DNA of 64,000 nucleotides from the NCBI RefSeq assembly GCF_019264345.1, contig NZ_JAHVAO010000001.1:3082763-3146762 (forward strand). The letters run 5' to 3'. The translations under genes were made by a program, and so were the position numbers. Positions 45,472 through 54,940 of this stretch are shown one piece after another (within the stretch, counting starts at the first letter, position 1; every line of letters begins with the position of its first letter). Under the pieces are notes generated by a model. The model made no database searches. It had not been told where the DNA came from and saw only the letters and a program-made list of their open reading frames with translations. The stretch is from Marinobacter arenosus (lineage in GTDB: Bacteria > Pseudomonadota > Gammaproteobacteria > Pseudomonadales > Oleiphilaceae).

Positions 45472-46043
45472 ATACGCGTTTTTTGATGTCTGCCGCTTCG
45501 ATGGCCGCTTTCCTGGCCCTTGCGGGCTGCGCCTCGTCACCGGGTGAATCCATTTACGTGCCCATCGGTGGCGACGCACCAAGGGCGCCGGAGCCGCCGC
45601 GAACGACCGGCGAGGCGGAACAGTCCACGGTCTGGCGGAAAAGTGAGCAGCCGGAGGCTTCCGAGCCGGCGGAGCCGAGCCCCCGCAGCACGTCACCAAG
45701 CTACCGGGATTCCGGCGAAAGTCTGTCCCCTGCGGCGCTCAGCCTGATTCGGGAAGCAGATAACCTGTTGGCCCAGGGCGATGCATCCGGGGCGATTGCC
45801 CGACTGGAACGGGCCCAACGAATTGCGCCACGCTCTGCCGAGGTCTACTTCAAACTGTCCGAAGCCTACGTTGCCAGCAATAATCTGGGAGCCGCTGAAC
45901 AGTTCACCTTGAAAGGGCTCTCGCTGGCTGGCAATGACGCCCAACTGCAGAGGGCGGGGTGGTTGTTGCTGGCGGATATCCGGAGGGCTCGCGGTAACGT
46001 CGCCGGGGCTGATCAGGCCGAGCAGAGAGCCGCGGCGCTCTAA
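45468..46043 (+). CDS. lpoP: TPR lipoprotein, probable PBP1b activator LpoP
   Basis: A 191-residue lipoprotein with lipobox LALAGC (Cys21), a long Pro/Ser/Glu-rich linker (residues 25-75) and a C-terminal pair of tetratricopeptide-like repeats (LIREADNLLAQGDASGAIARLERAQRI...). Its ATG overlaps the mrcB stop (ATGA), so synthesis is coupled. In P. aeruginosa the activator of PBP1b is the TPR lipoprotein LpoP, encoded beside the synthase. Position, architecture and lipid anchor all fit; direct evidence of activation is lacking. Confidence 0.75.
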   Translation: MNTRFLMSAASMAAFLALAGCASSPGESIYVPIGGDAPRAPEPPRTTGEAEQSTVWRKSEQPEASEPAEPSPRSTSPSYRDSGESLSPAALSLIREADNLLAQGDASGAIARLERAQRIAPRSAEVYFKLSEAYVASNNLGAAEQFTLKGLSLAGNDAQLQRAGWLLLADIRRARGNVAGADQAEQRAAAL

Positions 46044-46045
46044 CG

Positions 46046-46077
46046 AAAAAGCCCCTGCCGAGGCAGGGGCTTTTTTT
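46046..46077. terminator. Bidirectional terminator of mrcB-lpoP
   Basis: GCCCCTGCC (46051-46059) pairs with GGCAGGGGC (46062-46070), followed by seven T residues; five A residues precede it, so it also serves the convergent DUF4382 gene. Confidence 0.9.
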
Positions 46078-46097
46078 ATTGCAGAGAGCGTCGCTGG

Positions 46098-47033
46098 TTA
46101 CGGTGCCAGAGGAATGAGCTCTGCTTCCGTCTCGGCATTCGCAACCACGGTGACGTTCTGAGTGCCGTCGAACTCGAGAGCTTCGTCGGTCTCGTTGTCA
46201 TCCAACTGGCAACTGTAGCTGACGGTGTACTCACCGGCCGGGAGGAACGCGGCAGTGTAGGAGTAAATGCCGTCCATATCTTGGTCGGTGACCGGGATGG
46301 CCATCAACGGACCGGCAGGCTCTTCGCGGTTCACGTTAATGTCGGTGGGCTTCACATCAGCGCCCTCGTAGATGTAGGCAGAGCCTTCGTAGTTCGTCGA
46401 ACAATCGGCCCGGTCGGCATCGTTTGCGCGAGCCTGGCTCAGGGTCACGTAATCGACATCACCAGTGATCGAGCCCACTTCCAGGTTGTTCACCAGGCGC
46501 AGGGACGGCTTCAGCAGGTAGTCCGCCAGAGACTCGCCCTGTGGGTTCACAATGGATTTGCGGACGTCGAAGTCGATGGTGAAATCGGTGGTGGTGTCTG
46601 CCGCCACCAGGAAGTCACCCTTGAGCTTCAGGCCACTCTGCTCGCCGGAAGGCACGGCCAGGGACTTCTCGATGCCTGGCTCGTCTTCAAGTTCGACGAA
46701 GGAATTCTCGGTGTCCACCAGCAGGCGAAGTTCGCTGTAGGGGCCCGCTGGCACTTCTTCATCGGTAATGAGCGGCTCGCTCATGCCACCTTGCAGGTCC
46801 AGAAGGTCCCAGGTCTTGGCCTCGTCGAAACTGAATTCGACCCATTCGCCATTTTCGGGTTTCAGAGAAATTCCGGTAAACGCCACGGTTACGCTGGAAA
46901 ACTCCATGGCCGGCGCGTCGGTTACATCAAAGGAAACGGTACCGGTTGAACCTGACCCATCGCTACCACCGCCGCATGCGGCAATGCCTGCAGCCAGAGC
47001 TGAGACGGTGAAAAAACGGATGGAACGCTTCAT
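46098..47033 (-). CDS. DUF4382 lipoprotein
   Basis: A 311-residue lipoprotein: signal peptide with lipobox AGIAAC (Cys20), Gly/Ser spacer, then a DUF4382 domain (TGTVSFDVTDAPAMEFSSVTVAFTGISLKP) up to about residue 165, followed by a second beta-rich domain with two cysteines (DCSTNYEG...YSCQL) that resembles carboxypeptidase-regulatory-like modules. Function unknown. It faces away from the sigma operon at 47.2 kb and shares with it a 216-bp control region. Confidence 0.8.
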   Translation of the reverse strand: MKRSIRFFTVSALAAGIAACGGGSDGSGSTGTVSFDVTDAPAMEFSSVTVAFTGISLKPENGEWVEFSFDEAKTWDLLDLQGGMSEPLITDEEVPAGPYSELRLLVDTENSFVELEDEPGIEKSLAVPSGEQSGLKLKGDFLVAADTTTDFTIDFDVRKSIVNPQGESLADYLLKPSLRLVNNLEVGSITGDVDYVTLSQARANDADRADCSTNYEGSAYIYEGADVKPTDINVNREEPAGPLMAIPVTDQDMDGIYSYTAAFLPAGEYTVSYSCQLDDNETDEALEFDGTQNVTVVANAETEAELIPLAP

Positions 47034-47045
47034 ATAAACCCCCTT

Positions 47046-47122
47046 GGTTTATGGCTTTGTAAATAGCTGAAAAATAGCTATGTGACGTCACTATCACGTT
47101 CGCGGAATCCTTAGAGTTCCGC
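47046..47122. promoter_or_regulatory. Inverted-repeat region upstream of the DUF4382 gene
   Basis: The interval holds a direct repeat AAATAGCT (47061-47079), TGACGTCA (47083-47090) and a GCGGAA-N9-TTCCGC inverted repeat (47102-47122). They are candidate operators; no regulator is assigned. Confidence 0.3.
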
Positions 47123-47249
47123 AATTTTTGTTAACGTTTCCTCATGCTGTGGTCATGAAATCGGTTCCCGGATGCCCGGTTGAATGCAGCGGCGAAGCAA
47201 CTGTTATAAACTGCTGGGCCGATCAGGAACCACTTAGGTAGTACCGGTT

Positions 47250-47837
47250 TTGGCCCTAATTCCTTTCAGGCTTTCTAAGACCCGGCGTTTCGAAGCGCTT
47301 GTGCAGCCCCATCTGGAGGTGATGTATCGGTTCGCCTATCGTTTGGCGGGCCAGCAGCAGGATGCGGAGGACCTTGTTCAGGATGTAGTGGTGAAGCTTT
47401 ACCCCAGGCTCGAGGAGCTGGAGTCGGTGGAGCAGCTCCGGCCGTGGCTCAACCGCGTGTTGTACCGCCAGTTTATTGATCAGGTCCGGCGGAAGGGGCG
47501 GCAGGGTGACCGCCCATTGAGCGAGTTGATTGATGGCGAAAGCCATGCGGATTGGCTGGATAGCCTGGAATCGGACGAGCAGGGCCCGGAGTCCCTGTTG
47601 GAGCAGGAGCGTCTGGGGCCGGCACTGGATCGGGTTCTGGAAACCCTGGATCCGGACCAGCGTACCCTGGTGCTGTTGCACGACGTGGACGGCTGGCGCC
47701 AGGAGGATATCGCCGAAGTGCTCGAGATTCCCCTGGGGACGGTGAAATCCCGCTTGCATCGATGCCGCGCCACGCTGCGAAAAAAATTGCAGCGGGAGCT
47801 GGAACCAATCCCCGGGTCCGGGCGTGTAGGTGAGTGA
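47250..47837 (+). CDS. ECF-type RNA polymerase sigma factor
   Basis: A 195-residue extracytoplasmic-function sigma factor. Region 2 (MYRFAYRLAGQQQDAEDLVQDVVVKLY) and region 4 (DGWRQEDIAEVLEIPLGTVKSRLHRCRATLRKKL) are both intact. The start is TTG at 47250. The next gene encodes a zinc-type anti-sigma factor, so the sigma is presumably held inactive until an envelope signal releases it. A GGAACC hexamer at 47226-47231 resembles an ECF -35, but spacing to the start codon is short. Confidence 0.92.
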   Translation: MALIPFRLSKTRRFEALVQPHLEVMYRFAYRLAGQQQDAEDLVQDVVVKLYPRLEELESVEQLRPWLNRVLYRQFIDQVRRKGRQGDRPLSELIDGESHADWLDSLESDEQGPESLLEQERLGPALDRVLETLDPDQRTLVLLHDVDGWRQEDIAEVLEIPLGTVKSRLHRCRATLRKKLQRELEPIPGSGRVGE

Positions 47838-47847
47838 GGTAATGACT

Positions 47848-48555
47848 ATGATCTGTCGGGAAATTCGTGTAAGCCTCGCCGCTTACTGCAACAACGAGCT
47901 CTCAGAGGCACGCAATGAAGAAATTGCGAGGCACCTGCACACCTGTTCGTTGTGTCGGCAACGGTTGCAGTCCGAACAGGCCCTGACCGGGGCGCTCCAG
48001 CGTCAGGCTGCCATTCCTGCACCGTCGACCGGGTTCGAAGCGCGGGTGCTCAATGCCGCAACCGGTCGCTCGAGTGGGGCAGGCAAGGGGTGGAGTCACT
48101 CGGTGCTGGGTGGCGCGGTCGCCGCGGCATTGGCGCTGGGCATTGGTCTTGGCGTCATGCTGGACAACCGCCCATCATCTCCGGATGCGCCGGTCGCCAC
48201 TTCTGAGCCCGCGGTTGAGAGTGATCGTGACGCTCCGGCGGCAGAAATTGGGCAGCCAACCGAGCGTACCGTCCGATTGGCATTCCGCTCGGGCGAAGCC
48301 CTCGAAAACGTAACCCTGACGCTCGAGCTGCCACCACACGTGGAGCTCGCCTCGTGGCCCGGACAGCATGAGTTGAGCTGGAAGGTCAGCCTGGACGCTG
48401 GCGAAAATGTGTTGTCCTTGCCTTTGAAAGTTCTGTTCCCTGGCACCGGGGAACTTGTTGCCAGGCTTGATACCGGTGATCGCCAGAAAACGTTCAGGGC
48501 GGTCATTCCGGAAACTGAGAACGCTATGCCAATGAAAGAGAGGCCATCGTCGTGA
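47848..48555 (+). CDS. Zinc-finger anti-sigma factor, membrane-anchored
   Basis: About 235 residues. The N-terminal zf-HC2 domain has the H-x3-C-x2-C set (His29, Cys33, Cys36) plus Cys3; a transmembrane helix follows (about 85-105) and then a periplasmic beta-rich domain. The ATG at 47848 is 8 nt from TGAGG; a GTG at 47830 would overlap the sigma gene. The periplasmic part presumably senses the signal. It is coupled to the next ORF by a TGATG overlap. Confidence 0.83.
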   Translation: MICREIRVSLAAYCNNELSEARNEEIARHLHTCSLCRQRLQSEQALTGALQRQAAIPAPSTGFEARVLNAATGRSSGAGKGWSHSVLGGAVAAALALGIGLGVMLDNRPSSPDAPVATSEPAVESDRDAPAAEIGQPTERTVRLAFRSGEALENVTLTLELPPHVELASWPGQHELSWKVSLDAGENVLSLPLKVLFPGTGELVARLDTGDRQKTFRAVIPETENAMPMKERPSS

Positions 48556-48992
48556 TGTACCGCACTATGGGAACCGCTGTTTTCCTACGCGCCTTTGCCG
48601 TGGTCGCTGGATTGTCCCTGTCACTGGGTGTTGCGGCTGCCGATGATCTTGATGTCACCATGCGAATGGTTCTGGACGATGCGGAACTGACCGAATCCGT
48701 CGTCCGTGAAATTGAGCTGCCCATGGCGAACCCGTCGGAATTGCAAAGGGGCCAGTCCGCGCCAAACCTTGAGTCAGCACAGGACGCCCGAAATAGCAGC
48801 CGGGAGTTCGGCAAGTCCATTGCCGAGGATGCACGTGGTGCCAGAGGGGGTGTTGACGCGGTGCGGGAAAAGCCGGAGGTTCCGGAGAACATTAATGCTC
48901 CGGAAAGACCTGAGCGTCCCGACGTGTCATCTGACGCGAAGAATCGCGTGCAGGATCTCCGGGGCAAAACCCCACCCGGACTGGACCGTTGA
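48555..48992 (+). CDS. Exported acidic hypothetical protein
   Basis: About 145 residues with a signal peptide (cleavage near AAA-DDL). The mature protein is rich in Glu, Asp, Arg and Pro, with little predicted globular structure after residue 60 (QDARNSSREFGKSIAEDARG... NAPERPERP). No family was recognised. It lies within the sigma/anti-sigma operon, overlapping the anti-sigma stop by one base, so it may be a ligand or target of the system. Confidence 0.6.
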   Translation: MYRTMGTAVFLRAFAVVAGLSLSLGVAAADDLDVTMRMVLDDAELTESVVREIELPMANPSELQRGQSAPNLESAQDARNSSREFGKSIAEDARGARGGVDAVREKPEVPENINAPERPERPDVSSDAKNRVQDLRGKTPPGLDR

Positions 48993-49138
48993 ATCAACCG
49001 TCTGAGCGTGGGTGTCGTCAGACGATCTTACCCTTTTTTTAGCGCCCGCCTTGCTATACTCTCCAGCGTTATCGCCCGGTAGCGCTGGAACGTCCGTTTG
49101 CCAGCCTGCTGATCCATTCGTTGATCCGGAGAGTACCC

Positions 49139-50464
49139 TTGCTGGCATTTCGGCTAACTCTTCTATGCTGGCTGCTTTCTCTGGCGCCCTCCTGGGTCGC
49201 TGCATCCGAACAGACGTCTTCCACTCAGGCACTAAAGGTGGGTGTCGAGAAATTCCAGTCGGGCGACCTGGAAGGGGCCCGCGAGGCGTTTGAGGCGGCT
49301 CGGGCCGATGGACTCAGTTCGGCCTCACTCAGCTACAACCTTGGCGTGGTGTATTACCGCCTGGGCCAGTACGAGGCTGCCGAGCGAACGTTCCACGAGC
49401 TCCTGAGCACCGAACATCAGGCCCTCGCCAGCTACAACCTCGGGCTTGTCGCGTTGGCTCAGGGCGATGAATCGGCCGCTCGGCACTGGTTTGCTCGGGT
49501 ATCGACACCAGCCAGCCCCGAAAAGCTTCGGGAACTGGCCCGGGTTCAGTTGGGCAAGCTCGGCAGCCCCACACCCGAGTCTTACGTCTCCGCACAGCGC
49601 ATGGGGTACCTGGCTGCCTCGGTTGGTTATGACAGCAACATTGCCGGCTTGCCCGAGACCTCTGCAACCAGTGAGGGGGGCGTCTTTGGTGAGGTTCTGG
49701 CCGCCGGCTCGGGGACGGTCGGTGATCTCGGAGACGGCCTGGTCCGTCTTGGAGGCGTCGCCTATGGTCGCCATTATCCCGCCAATGATGAATTCGACAC
49801 CTCCCTTCTGCAGGGCGAACTGATCTGGTCGCGGGATCTGGTGTCCTCGGTCCAGGGCGGCAGTCTCACCATCAGCCAGTCCTGGTACGATGCCGATGCC
49901 CTCGAGCGCCGTTATGGTGTCGAGGGGTTTCAGCGTTGGACCGCCTGCGGCGGCGTTGCAGCGCTAGAACGGTGTTCGGTTGCCCTGGCGGCAGCCCACG
50001 TAGATGGTGGTGACGGGTTCGAGGGTTACGACGGCGAGTGGTACCGGTTGCGATTGTCTGCCGTGCATCGGTTTCGGGGCTGGCTGCTGGACGGCGATTA
50101 CCGCTTGGAAGTCAACGATCGCGAGGATTTTCGAGCCGGTGATCAGTTCATCAGCGTGTCGCCCCGTCACCACACCCTGGAGCTGACGGCACGATACCGT
50201 CTCTATCCGTTACTGGCGGTGGGCGGGAGCGGTGCCTACCGTTACAGCCGATACCAGGACCCGTACGTATTATTCGAGGGCGATGCTCTGGTAAGTGAGC
50301 GCCGAGTCGATAACCGCCTGGAGGCGGGCCTGTTTGCCGAACGCCGGCTCACTGGAGACTGGCTGGTTCGGGCGGAATGGCAGGTGCAGGATAACGATAG
50401 CGGCATTGAACGCTATGACTACAGGCGCTATACCCTGATTGCGTCTCTGGAAGGAACATTCTAG
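49139..50464 (+). CDS. TPR plus outer-membrane beta-barrel protein
   Basis: About 441 residues. The TTG at 49139 is chosen because GGAGAG (49128-49133) is well placed and gives a good signal peptide (LTLLCWLLSLAPSWVAA). Residues 25-155 contain two to three tetratricopeptide repeats; the remainder alternates aromatic and polar residues and ends in Phe, as in outer-membrane barrels. This TPR-barrel layout recalls SLAM-type or DUF560 proteins that help surface-protein export, but no defined family was identified. It is probably the last gene of the ECF operon. Confidence 0.7.
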   Translation: MLAFRLTLLCWLLSLAPSWVAASEQTSSTQALKVGVEKFQSGDLEGAREAFEAARADGLSSASLSYNLGVVYYRLGQYEAAERTFHELLSTEHQALASYNLGLVALAQGDESAARHWFARVSTPASPEKLRELARVQLGKLGSPTPESYVSAQRMGYLAASVGYDSNIAGLPETSATSEGGVFGEVLAAGSGTVGDLGDGLVRLGGVAYGRHYPANDEFDTSLLQGELIWSRDLVSSVQGGSLTISQSWYDADALERRYGVEGFQRWTACGGVAALERCSVALAAAHVDGGDGFEGYDGEWYRLRLSAVHRFRGWLLDGDYRLEVNDREDFRAGDQFISVSPRHHTLELTARYRLYPLLAVGGSGAYRYSRYQDPYVLFEGDALVSERRVDNRLEAGLFAERRLTGDWLVRAEWQVQDNDSGIERYDYRRYTLIASLEGTF

Positions 50465-50484
50465 CCCCGGCACCAGGCCGGGGC
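50464..50484. terminator. Hairpin between the barrel gene and lipase gene
   Basis: GCCCCGGC (50464-50471) pairs with GCCGGGGC (50477-50484). There is no T-run, so termination is uncertain. Confidence 0.35.
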
Positions 50485-50498
50485 CAGTCGGCCGCGGG

Positions 50499-51454
<956 letters not shown>

Positions 51455-51762
51455 CAAACTGCGGCTCAACCTAACAGGCTGCTCCAGAGACTGCTTCTCT
51501 TACTGCATCTGCCTGCAAGGGCAGAATAAGGGCTTCCGTGCGCTGACTTCAGTCTTGTGATTGTTAGATTGTTGCCGTCAGAGCATCTCTAATGAGATCT
51601 GACTATAGTTTGGCGGGGCGGTGCCCAAGTCAATGTCCGGACAGGCACTTCGGGCGAGCAGCTTCCAGGGTTGTGACGGGGGTCACCCAGTTGGCCCCGC
51701 ATGACAGGTCAGGCGACCGTGCCAGCGGGTCCGGTTGGGATCTGTAACAACGAACGGGTGGA
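51455..51762. other. Intergenic control region between lipase and hemL
   Basis: No ORF or RNA gene was recognised. On the minus strand a GG-N10-GC element (51626-51613) is weakly RpoN-like. A GTGAC-CCCC-GTCAC inverted repeat lies at about 51672-51686 without a T-run. Confidence 0.4.
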
Positions 51763-53043
51763 TCAGAGCGTCGCCATGACCTTGTGGGCGGCGTTAATGG
51801 TGTGCTCGATATCCTCGTCAGTCAGCGCGGCCGTGGTAAAGCCGGCTTCGAAGGCTGACGGCGCCAGGTAAACGCCTTCTTTGAGCATGCCCTGGAAGAA
51901 CTTCTTGAAGCGCTCGACATCGCAGGCCATCACTTGATCGAACCGGGTGATGGACGCTTCCTCAGTGAAGAAGAATCCGAACATGGCACCGGCACTCTGG
52001 ACGGCCAGGGGGATGCCCGCGGCGTCGGCGGCGGCCTTGATGCCGTCGCGTACCGCAACGGTCTTTGCCGTCAACCGGTCGTGGAAACCAGGCTCGGAGA
52101 TGGCGTTCAGCGTAGTCAAGCCGGCACACATGGCCAGCGGGTTGCCGCTCAGGGTGCCGGCCTGGTAGACCGGTCCGAGGGGCGAAATGTGCTCCATGAT
52201 CTCCCGCTTGCCACCGAAGGCGCCCACCGGCAGCCCGCCACCGATGACCTTGCCCAGCGCGGTAAGATCAGGGGTGACGCCATACAAACCCTGGGCGCCG
52301 CCGAGGGAAACCCGGAAACCGGTCATGACTTCGTCGAAAATCAGTACCGTTCCATGCTCGTCGCAGACCTCGCGCAGTCCTTCCAGGAAGCCCGGTACAG
52401 GCGGTATGCAGTTCATGTTGCCGGCCACCGGCTCGACAATAATGGCTGCGATCTGGTCCCCCATTTTCGCGAAGGTTTCCCGGACACTGTCGATGTCATT
52501 GAAGTTCAGAGTCAGGGTGTGTTCGGCCAGGCTGGCGGGAATGCCGGGAGAATTGGGCACGCCCAGGGTCAGTGCGCCGGAGCCAGCCTTCACCAGCAGG
52601 GAATCCACATGGCCGTGGTAGCAGCCTTCGAACTTGACGATTTTGTCCCGGCCCGTGTAGCCCCGGGCCAGACGCACGGCGCTCATGGTCGCTTCGGTCC
52701 CGGAGTTCACCATGCGTACGAGTTCAATGGACGGGACCAGTTCGCAGACCTTCTTCGCCATTTCGGTTTCGAGAGCGGTGGGTGCTCCGTAGCCGATACC
52801 AAGATCCACCTGGGCGTGCAGGGCATTCTTGATGCGCGGATCGGAGTGGCCAAGAATCATCGGGCCCCAGGATCCGATGTAATCGATGTAACGGCGATCG
52901 TCCTCATCATAAAGATAGGCGCCCTCGGCGTGCTTGAAGAACACTGGGGTGCCGCCCACGCCACGAAAAGCCCGGACTGGGGAATTGACGCCTCCGGGAA
53001 TGTATTTCTGGGCTTCTTCGAACAGCGTTTCGGAGTGAGTCAT
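51763..53043 (-). CDS. hemL: Glutamate-1-semialdehyde 2,1-aminomutase
   Basis: A 426-residue PLP enzyme that makes 5-aminolevulinate for haem by the C5 pathway. The Schiff-base lysine is Lys265 ([10 protein letters not shown]), and the cofactor region DEVMTGFR is intact. Next to it are the thiamine genes thiE-thiD and hemJ, a haem/thiamine grouping. It follows thiE by about 15 bp on the same strand and is thus the last of the row. Confidence 0.97.
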   Translation of the reverse strand: MTHSETLFEEAQKYIPGGVNSPVRAFRGVGGTPVFFKHAEGAYLYDEDDRRYIDYIGSWGPMILGHSDPRIKNALHAQVDLGIGYGAPTALETEMAKKVCELVPSIELVRMVNSGTEATMSAVRLARGYTGRDKIVKFEGCYHGHVDSLLVKAGSGALTLGVPNSPGIPASLAEHTLTLNFNDIDSVRETFAKMGDQIAAIIVEPVAGNMNCIPPVPGFLEGLREVCDEHGTVLIFDEVMTGFRVSLGGAQGLYGVTPDLTALGKVIGGGLPVGAFGGKREIMEHISPLGPVYQAGTLSGNPLAMCAGLTTLNAISEPGFHDRLTAKTVAVRDGIKAAADAAGIPLAVQSAGAMFGFFFTEEASITRFDQVMACDVERFKKFFQGMLKEGVYLAPSAFEAGFTTAALTDEDIEHTINAAHKVMATL

Positions 53044-53058
53044 GAATCTGCGTTCCTG

Positions 53059-53718
53059 TTATCTGGAAAGTGAAAAAAGAGGGTGATGCTGCTGGAACAG
53101 GCGCGCAAACGCCCGCGCGCGGTTTTCTACATCATCTGGAGCACCGCCAAACAGGCCACCGATGACCGCCAGCAGGTCGGCGCCAGCCCGAATCAGGGGC
53201 TCGCCGTTCTCGGCGGTAATACCGCCAATCGCCGTGAGTGGACGGCCAAACTGCCGGGCCTCGGTCAGCACGGCCGGGCTGGCCGCCGGCGCATCCGGCT
53301 TGGTGCCGGACGTGTAGAAGCGTCCAAATGCCAGGTACACTGCACCGGCGGCATCGGCACTCCGGGCCAGTTCCAGGTCCGCGTGGCAGGTGATGCCAAT
53401 GATCGCTTCTTCACCCAGCACGTGACGGGCGCTGGTCAACGAGTCATCGGACTGGCCGAGATGCACACCTGCTGCTCCCGAGCGCCGGGCCAGCTCCACG
53501 TCATCGTTAATCAGCAACGGTACCCCGGCATTGGTGCAGGCTGCTTGAAGGTCGCGAGCCTGTCGGAGCCGGTCCGCCATGGGGGCGTGCTTTTCCCGGT
53601 ATTGTACCAGAACGGCACCGCCCCGCAGTGCGGCTTCTACCGAGACAATCAGCGTGTCCGGCGGGGTCAGGTGGCTGTCGGTAATAGCGTACAGTCCCGG
53701 CCGAAGGATTCCGGTCAC
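53059..53718 (-). CDS. thiE: Thiamine-phosphate synthase
   Basis: About 219 residues. It joins the pyrimidine and thiazole moieties to give thiamine phosphate. Core motifs are present: VQYREKHAP, LLINDDVELA and VYLAFGRFYTSGTKP, with the phosphate-binding AIGGITAENG near the end. The start is GTG at 53718, overlapping the thiD stop in GTGA; the longer frame to 53877 lies inside thiD and is unconserved. No TPP riboswitch was seen near this row. Confidence 0.93.
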   Translation of the reverse strand: MTGILRPGLYAITDSHLTPPDTLIVSVEAALRGGAVLVQYREKHAPMADRLRQARDLQAACTNAGVPLLINDDVELARRSGAAGVHLGQSDDSLTSARHVLGEEAIIGITCHADLELARSADAAGAVYLAFGRFYTSGTKPDAPAASPAVLTEARQFGRPLTAIGGITAENGEPLIRAGADLLAVIGGLFGGAPDDVENRARAFARLFQQHHPLFSLSR

Positions 53719-54503
53719 CGTTCCCACGGAATGCCCCGATCGGGCACTGGTTGGCCTTTGCCAACGTCCAGCGCATGCAGAATCGCCCGGTTTACATAAT
53801 TCTGCGCCTGCGAGATGGCCGCTCGCTGGGACAGACCGGCTGCCCGGCCAGCGGCAATCGCGGCGGCCAGTGTGCACCCTGTACCATGGTATTCGCCGCC
53901 GATACGCTCAAGCTCCCAGGTCATGGGTTCCGGCGCGTGGTTGAATAGCGTGTTGGTGATGTGAAGTCCGGTTCCGTGGCCTCCAGTCGCCAGCACTGAC
54001 GCGCAGCCACTCGCCAGCAGGTTCCTCGCGGCGCGTTCGGGGTCCGCATTGTCGCCCAGCATGCTTAACTCGATCCCATTCGGGGTGATCATTTCCGTCA
54101 GCGGGAACAGGCGCTCCTTCATGGCGGTGATCAGTTCATCATCCGCAAGATCGCCACCGCCGGCGGCCTTGATCACCGGGTCCGTGATCAGCGGAATGCC
54201 CGGATGTTCGCCGATAAACTCCACCAGTACATCAACGATCGCGGCGTTACCAAGGGCGCCGGTTTTGATCGCGTGAATCGGAGCATCGTCGGCAACACAC
54301 TTCAATTGCTTGCGAATCAGTTCGGCATCGACCGCTTCGGCGCCATAAACGTTGGTCGTATCCTGCACGGTCAGGCAGGTGAGTACCGGCAGAGGATGGC
54401 AGCCCAAGGACGTAATCGCCTGAATGTCAGCCTGAATGCCGGCGCCGCCGGAGGGATCAAGGCCGGACAAGATCAGAACCTGAGGTCGGGTATAGCGTTT
54501 GAT
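53715..54503 (-). CDS. thiD: Hydroxymethylpyrimidine (phosphate) kinase, apparent ATC start
   Basis: About 262 residues. It phosphorylates hydroxymethylpyrimidine and its phosphate for thiamine synthesis. The ribokinase fold is marked by LSGLDPSGGAGIQADIQA and GGEYHGTGCTLAAAI. No ATG, GTG or TTG gives a complete N-terminus: the first such codon, TTG at 54470, would remove the first strand. Reading back, AGGAGTCGAGCC is followed by ATC AAA CGC TAT, giving IKRYTRPQVLILSG, so ATC (54503) appears to be the start, 7 nt from AGGAG. Confidence 0.88.
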   Translation of the reverse strand: MKRYTRPQVLILSGLDPSGGAGIQADIQAITSLGCHPLPVLTCLTVQDTTNVYGAEAVDAELIRKQLKCVADDAPIHAIKTGALGNAAIVDVLVEFIGEHPGIPLITDPVIKAAGGGDLADDELITAMKERLFPLTEMITPNGIELSMLGDNADPERAARNLLASGCASVLATGGHGTGLHITNTLFNHAPEPMTWELERIGGEYHGTGCTLAAAIAAGRAAGLSQRAAISQAQNYVNRAILHALDVGKGQPVPDRGIPWER

Positions 54504-54514
54504 GGCTCGACTCC

Positions 54515-54937
54515 TTAGAAGGGTTTGACAACGGCCAGGATCACGACCGCCAGCAGAATAAACACCGGCAGCTCATTGAACCAGCGGTAGAACACGTGGC
54601 TTCTGGTGTTGCGATCGTCCCGGAACACCTTAACCAGATGACCGCAGTAAAAATGGTAACCGATCAGCAAGGCTACCAGCAGCAGTTTGGCGTGCAGCCA
54701 ACCCTGACTGAAATAGCCAGACACATTGTAACCGATCAGCCAGATTCCGAAGATCACGGTGGCAATCATGGAGGGCGTGGTGATGCCCCGGTACAGCTTG
54801 CGTTCCATGACCTTGAAGCGTTCGCGACCGGCTTCGTCCTCGCAGGCGGCGTGGTAAACGAACAGGCGTGGCAGGTAAAAAATACCTGCGAACCAGCACA
54901 CCATGGAAATTATGTGGAAGGCTTTAACCCACAGCAT
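54515..54937 (-). CDS. hemJ: Protoporphyrinogen IX oxidase HemJ
   Basis: A 140-residue membrane protein with four predicted helices. HemJ oxidises protoporphyrinogen IX in many bacteria that lack HemG and HemY. The N-terminus MLWVKAFHIISMVCWFAGIFYLPRLFVYH contains the conserved early His, and RWFNELPVFILLAVV closes the protein. Its stop is 11 nt before the thiD start, so it heads the row hemJ-thiD-thiE-hemL and joins two haem steps in one unit. Confidence 0.93.
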   Translation of the reverse strand: MLWVKAFHIISMVCWFAGIFYLPRLFVYHAACEDEAGRERFKVMERKLYRGITTPSMIATVIFGIWLIGYNVSGYFSQGWLHAKLLLVALLIGYHFYCGHLVKVFRDDRNTRSHVFYRWFNELPVFILLAVVILAVVKPF

Positions 54938-54940
54938 TCA

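Noticed and set aside
51613..51626. Sigma-54 promoter for the lipase
   Set aside because: The GG-N10-GC spacing exists, but flanking bases match the consensus poorly; kept only as a weak note.
53715..54520. TPP riboswitch for the thiamine genes
   Set aside because: The genes are embedded in a row with overlapping ends, leaving no leader space; no THI-box sequence was seen.
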